Assembly: GCA_028280345.1 (NCBI GenBank)
Contig: JANQLY010000010.1
Location: 1-64,000, forward strand
Source: Pseudomonadales bacterium
GTDB lineage: Bacteria > Pseudomonadota > Gammaproteobacteria > Pseudomonadales > UBA7239
DNA: 64,000 nucleotides
Direction: 5' to 3'
The position numbers were made by a program, and so were the translations under genes. Positions within the stretch are counted from its first letter, which is position 1. Each line of letters starts with the position of its first letter. The notes under the pieces were generated by a model, which was not told where the DNA came from, ran no database searches, and worked only from the letters and a program-made list of their open reading frames with translations. Shown here piece after piece: positions 61,117-64,000 of the stretch.

Positions 61117-61701
61117 CTATTGATCAAACAAATATAAATAGTTGCCGTAGCCTTCGGCAACCAACTGCTCTTTAGCAATAAAGCGTAGTGAAGCGGAGTT
61201 TATGCAGTAGCGCTTGCCGGTAGGTTCTGGACCATCATTAAACACATGACCGAGGTGTGAATCAGCAACGCGGCTGCGTAGCTCGGTGCGCGGTATAAAC
61301 AGTTTATAGTCTGATTTGGTAACTATGCTGCTGTCATGAATCGGTTTGGTAAAGCTTGGCCAGCCGGTACCGGATTTATATTTATCAGTTGATGAAAACA
61401 GCGGCTCTCCACTAATGATGTCAACATAGATGCCTTCGCGCTTGTTATCCCAGTAGGTATTTTGAAACGCTCTTTCGGTACCATCTTCCTGGGTGACTTC
61501 GTACTGCAGCGGGGTCAATTGTTTGCGCAGCTCTTCATCGCTCGGTTTAACAAAAGTACTCTCATTCCACTGCCCGGAATCCTGTTGTTTATTGGTATCG
61601 GTTGTGCTGGCCAGAGAAAGCGCAGAAAACAACATCAGGAATAAAAAAGCAATACTCGACAAGCCAAAACCTGACTGATTAGAAGAACGTAGTTGCGACA
61701 T
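61117..61701 (-). CDS. msrB: Exported peptide-methionine (R)-S-oxide reductase MsrB
   Basis: Reduces R-methionine sulfoxide in proteins. 194 residues from the ATG at 61701 (GAGGG upstream). The N-terminal hydrophobic segment [20 protein letters not shown] is a signal peptide, so it acts in the periplasm. Core motifs: [23 protein letters not shown] and the catalytic Cys in [13 protein letters not shown]. The usual zinc-binding CxxC positions are not occupied (EPLFSS instead of a Cys-containing loop), so it is the zinc-free form. Electron source not visible. Confidence 0.93.
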   Translation of the reverse strand: MSQLRSSNQSGFGLSSIAFLFLMLFSALSLASTTDTNKQQDSGQWNESTFVKPSDEELRKQLTPLQYEVTQEDGTERAFQNTYWDNKREGIYVDIISGEPLFSSTDKYKSGTGWPSFTKPIHDSSIVTKSDYKLFIPRTELRSRVADSHLGHVFNDGPEPTGKRYCINSASLRFIAKEQLVAEGYGNYLYLFDQ

Positions 61702-62076
61702 TGGTATAACCCTCAAACTCAATTGATTTTTAATCATTGCAATAAACACTAAACCCTCTATAACAAGCAGACCGGAGAAAAAATAAAAAGTTCGCCCGTT
61801 GGTAGCAATGGCCCAAAAACCTGCTTATACAGGGTTTGTCTGTAAAAAAAGCAGTAAGTTCATTTTTGATAACAAAAATAGATAGTAGCAAAGGGCGCTA
61901 CTATAGCAAGTGGGCGAGTATAGTAAGCACTAACCCTTGTGAGGAAGCGGTTTTGTAGCTTGCAAATGGTTTATCGCTTTGTAACCATGATTATTGAAAA
62001 CAGTAGTAAATCAAGAACTATTGCGTCATTTATAAAGTCTCAGAAGAACAAATGACCTAAAAAAGAGGCACTGTTT
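61702..62076. other. Gap between msrB and the DUF1329 gene
   Basis: 375 bases without a gene; divergent promoters for msrB and the DUF1329 gene are expected. ATAGTAGC at 61882-61889 and GCTACTAT at 61897-61904 form a perfect 8-bp inverted repeat with a 7-base loop, an operator or stem candidate. AGAGG precedes the ATG at 62077. Confidence 0.4.
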
Positions 62077-63498
62077 ATGAAGATAAAAAACTTATCCTCA
62101 CACTCTGGCAACGGCTCTGATTATTCCCGCAAGCTAAAACATACTGCCGCGTCCCTGCTATTGTCCCTGTTGGTCTTTTCTCCATCGGGTTACAGCAAGG
62201 TCAGCCCGGAAGAAGCGAAACAGTTGGGTACGACCCTCACCCCGATGGGTGCCGTTATGAAAGGTAATGCCAGTGGTACGATTCCCGAATATTCCGGCCA
62301 TATTGAGGGCGCACCGGAGTGGGTTCGCTATGAAGGCAGTGGCAGCCACTTGCCGGATCCTTACCCGAATGAAAAACCGTTGTTTGTCATTACACAAAAA
62401 AATTACCAGGACTATCGCGATAATTTAACAGATGGGCAAATCGCGCTGTTTGAAAAGTACAAAAGCTTTGAGATGCCGATTTATCAAAGCAAACGGGATG
62501 CGCGCTATAGTGATTTTGTGCATGAAAACACACGTTATAATGCAACCCATACCGAACTGGTAAAAAGTGGTAACGGTTTTGTTGATGGTTTTCACGGCAT
62601 ACCGTTTCCGATTCCGAAAAATGGCCTTGAGCTGGTCTGGAACCACCAGGCTTCTCCAAACTACGGTGCAACCACCGGCGCGCTGGATAGCGCATCGGTT
62701 TTTGATGACGGTCGCGTTGCATGGCTGCGTAACAAGGAAGAGCGTTATATTCTGATGTACTCACCACAGCTTGGACGCGAGGCTTATAACCAGCAACCGT
62801 TTAATGCCCAGGTGATGGTGCAGTCGCTCGCACCGTCACGCAAGAAAGGTGAGGTTATTCTCGTGCATGAGTTTCGCGATGTGACGGAGCAGTCGCGTAA
62901 TGCATGGCAGTATTTGCCGGGTACCCGTCGTGTGCGTCGTGCTCCTACTATTGCCTATGATTTTCCGAATGGTCCAGGCGGTTTGCGCACGGTTGATGAT
63001 GCGTTGCTGTTTAATGGCGCAACCGATCGTTATACGTGGAAGATGGAAGGGGTGCGTGAATTGTATATTCCCTATAACAACAACAAACTTGATGACCCCG
63101 GGGTTGCCTACAAGGATATTCTTACGCCCCATCATGTAGACCCGGACTATATGCGCTATGAACTGCATCGTGTCTGGACGCTGGTGGGCGAGCTCAAGGA
63201 GAGCAAGCGTCATATCTATGCCAAACGCCGCCTCTATCTTGATGAAGACAGCTGGGCTGCGGTACTTGCCGATAACTACGATGCGCGGGGTATTCTGTGG
63301 CGTACCAATATGCGCACGATGGTTAATCTCTATGACCTGCCGGGCATGGGGCCGCGAGTTGAGATGTACCACGATCTGCAAAGCGGCGCCTATGCAGCAA
63401 ACTATCTGGTAAACGAACGTAAAGGCCTGCCGGAAAGAGTAGATGGCTTCAAGCCCAACTACTTTACAACTTTCCAGGTACGCAAAATCGGTCAGTAG
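62077..63498 (+). CDS. DUF1329-domain outer-membrane/periplasmic protein
   Basis: 473 residues: a signal region (about 22-40, ASLLLSLLVFSPSGYS) and a long beta-rich mature part with Asp/Tyr/Trp-rich motifs (NGLELVWNHQASPNYGA, PGTRRVRRAPTIAYDFPN, ELHRVWTLVGELKE) and the typical ending of DUF1329. These proteins belong to the lipoprotein-transport-like (LolA/LolB-type) fold group and are repeatedly paired with RND-type MMPL transporters in organisms that take up or export hydrocarbons, terpenes or sterols. The MMPL gene lies 3.3 kb upstream. Confidence 0.9.
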   Translation: MKIKNLSSHSGNGSDYSRKLKHTAASLLLSLLVFSPSGYSKVSPEEAKQLGTTLTPMGAVMKGNASGTIPEYSGHIEGAPEWVRYEGSGSHLPDPYPNEKPLFVITQKNYQDYRDNLTDGQIALFEKYKSFEMPIYQSKRDARYSDFVHENTRYNATHTELVKSGNGFVDGFHGIPFPIPKNGLELVWNHQASPNYGATTGALDSASVFDDGRVAWLRNKEERYILMYSPQLGREAYNQQPFNAQVMVQSLAPSRKKGEVILVHEFRDVTEQSRNAWQYLPGTRRVRRAPTIAYDFPNGPGGLRTVDDALLFNGATDRYTWKMEGVRELYIPYNNNKLDDPGVAYKDILTPHHVDPDYMRYELHRVWTLVGELKESKRHIYAKRRLYLDEDSWAAVLADNYDARGILWRTNMRTMVNLYDLPGMGPRVEMYHDLQSGAYAANYLVNERKGLPERVDGFKPNYFTTFQVRKIGQ

Positions 63499-63564
63499 CG
63501 TGCTAGCCATTGGTGAGGGTTATGGCAATTTCTTTATAAATTCCAAACACGATCACGGCATAAT

Positions 63565-63593
63565 GCCCCTGCTATAGCGGGGGCGTTTTGTTT
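63565..63593 (+). terminator. Rho-independent terminator after the DUF1329 gene
   Basis: GCCCCTGC, loop TATA, GCGGGGGC, then GTTTTGTTT: an 8-bp stem with one G-T wobble and a T-rich tail. Confidence 0.85.
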
Positions 63594-63650
63594 GTCGAAC
63601 CCGTTAAAAATATAGGCAAACAAGGGCAACAGGTACAGGAACACACGCCT

Positions 63651-63959
63651 ATGATGATTAATTGGCTTTTAACCGGCTTTGCAATTTGTCTGTTGCTGGC
63701 CGGTATTATCCTGTTGGTTTCGCCGATACCGGTCGGCATTGTGTTGATTGCCATCTCCCTGTCGTTGCTGATCTCAACGAGCCCGCGCACCCGAAAGCGG
63801 ATTCGTACCTGGCGCATGGAACACCCGGGCTTTAATCAAAAGCTCCACCGGATTGAGGAGAAGATCGGCGATAAAATCAAATTTATCAGCCATGCTTTGC
63901 TAAAAACCCGCCCCGATTCAACCGACCGGCAAAAACACGAGCAATTGTCAGATAAATAG
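63651..63959 (+). CDS. Small membrane protein, PGPGW-like
   Basis: 102 residues from the ATG at 63651 (AGGA upstream; the frame itself opens at 63588). Two closely spaced helices, NWLLTGFAICLLLAGIILLVS and PIPVGIVLIAISLSLLIS, separated by Pro, then a basic helix (RTRKRIRTWRMEHPGFNQKLHR) and a coiled-coil-like tail. The layout resembles the PGPGW family of putative membrane proteins, of unknown role. No partner is visible. Confidence 0.65.
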   Translation: MMINWLLTGFAICLLLAGIILLVSPIPVGIVLIAISLSLLISTSPRTRKRIRTWRMEHPGFNQKLHRIEEKIGDKIKFISHALLKTRPDSTDRQKHEQLSDK

Positions 63960-64000
63960 CCATTCTTCACGCTTCTTCTACCTTTTTCTGTGTAAATCCG

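Overview
The window is a chromosomal origin segment of a Gram-negative gammaproteobacterium. Evidence: the order atpIBEFHAG, parAB, rsmG, mnmG, mnmE, yidC, yidD, rnpA, rpmH, dnaA, dnaN, recF, gyrB; the plsC-gmhB-glyS-glyQ block beside gyrB as in pseudomonads; lipoproteins, an outer-membrane barrel and DUF1329/RND-type lipid transport genes. Gene order and catabolic content fit a marine Cellvibrionales/Spongiibacteraceae-like or pseudomonad-related organism, but no rRNA is present to settle the taxon.

1-14150: leftward replication/energy block, with ATP synthase (gamma subunit cut by the window edge), ParAB, tRNA-modification enzymes, membrane insertase YidC/YidD, RNase P protein and L34. 14150-14720: probable oriC between rpmH and dnaA, with two exact DnaA boxes, a third near-match and an AT-rich stretch. 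14721-20931: rightward dnaA-dnaN-recF-gyrB, with two parS palindromes inside recF, the target of the ParB encoded 11-12 kb away.

21193-27487: leftward plsC, gmhB, glyS, glyQ and a large polytopic membrane protein. 27599-33723: rightward epd-pgk-fba central carbon genes, hemF, nhaA and a truncated globin. 33871-46029: a catabolic region with an extradiol ring-cleavage dioxygenase, an acyl-CoA dehydrogenase, an SDR, an HMG-CoA-synthase-like/DUF35 fusion overlapping a thiolase, a lipoprotein, a beta-barrel, a fused indolepyruvate:ferredoxin oxidoreductase-type enzyme and a PPOX flavoprotein. 46061-49037: a MORN-repeat/C13 peptidase protein and tRNA hydroxylase TrhO.

49050-56090: an AT-richer accessory island with small secreted proteins, an AAC(3)-I-like acetyltransferase, a second GNAT and its decayed partial duplicate, an MliC-like lysozyme inhibitor, a two-domain TIR protein, and a mini-Rhs lipoprotein followed by five tightly packed small membrane proteins that look like a diversifying immunity array. 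This Rhs plus array is the best candidate for an undescribed system. 56254-63959: an MMPL/RND transporter, small secreted and unknown proteins, an orphan sensor-like membrane domain, secreted MsrB, a DUF1329 protein and a small membrane protein. No tRNA, rRNA, CRISPR array or insertion sequence was recognised.
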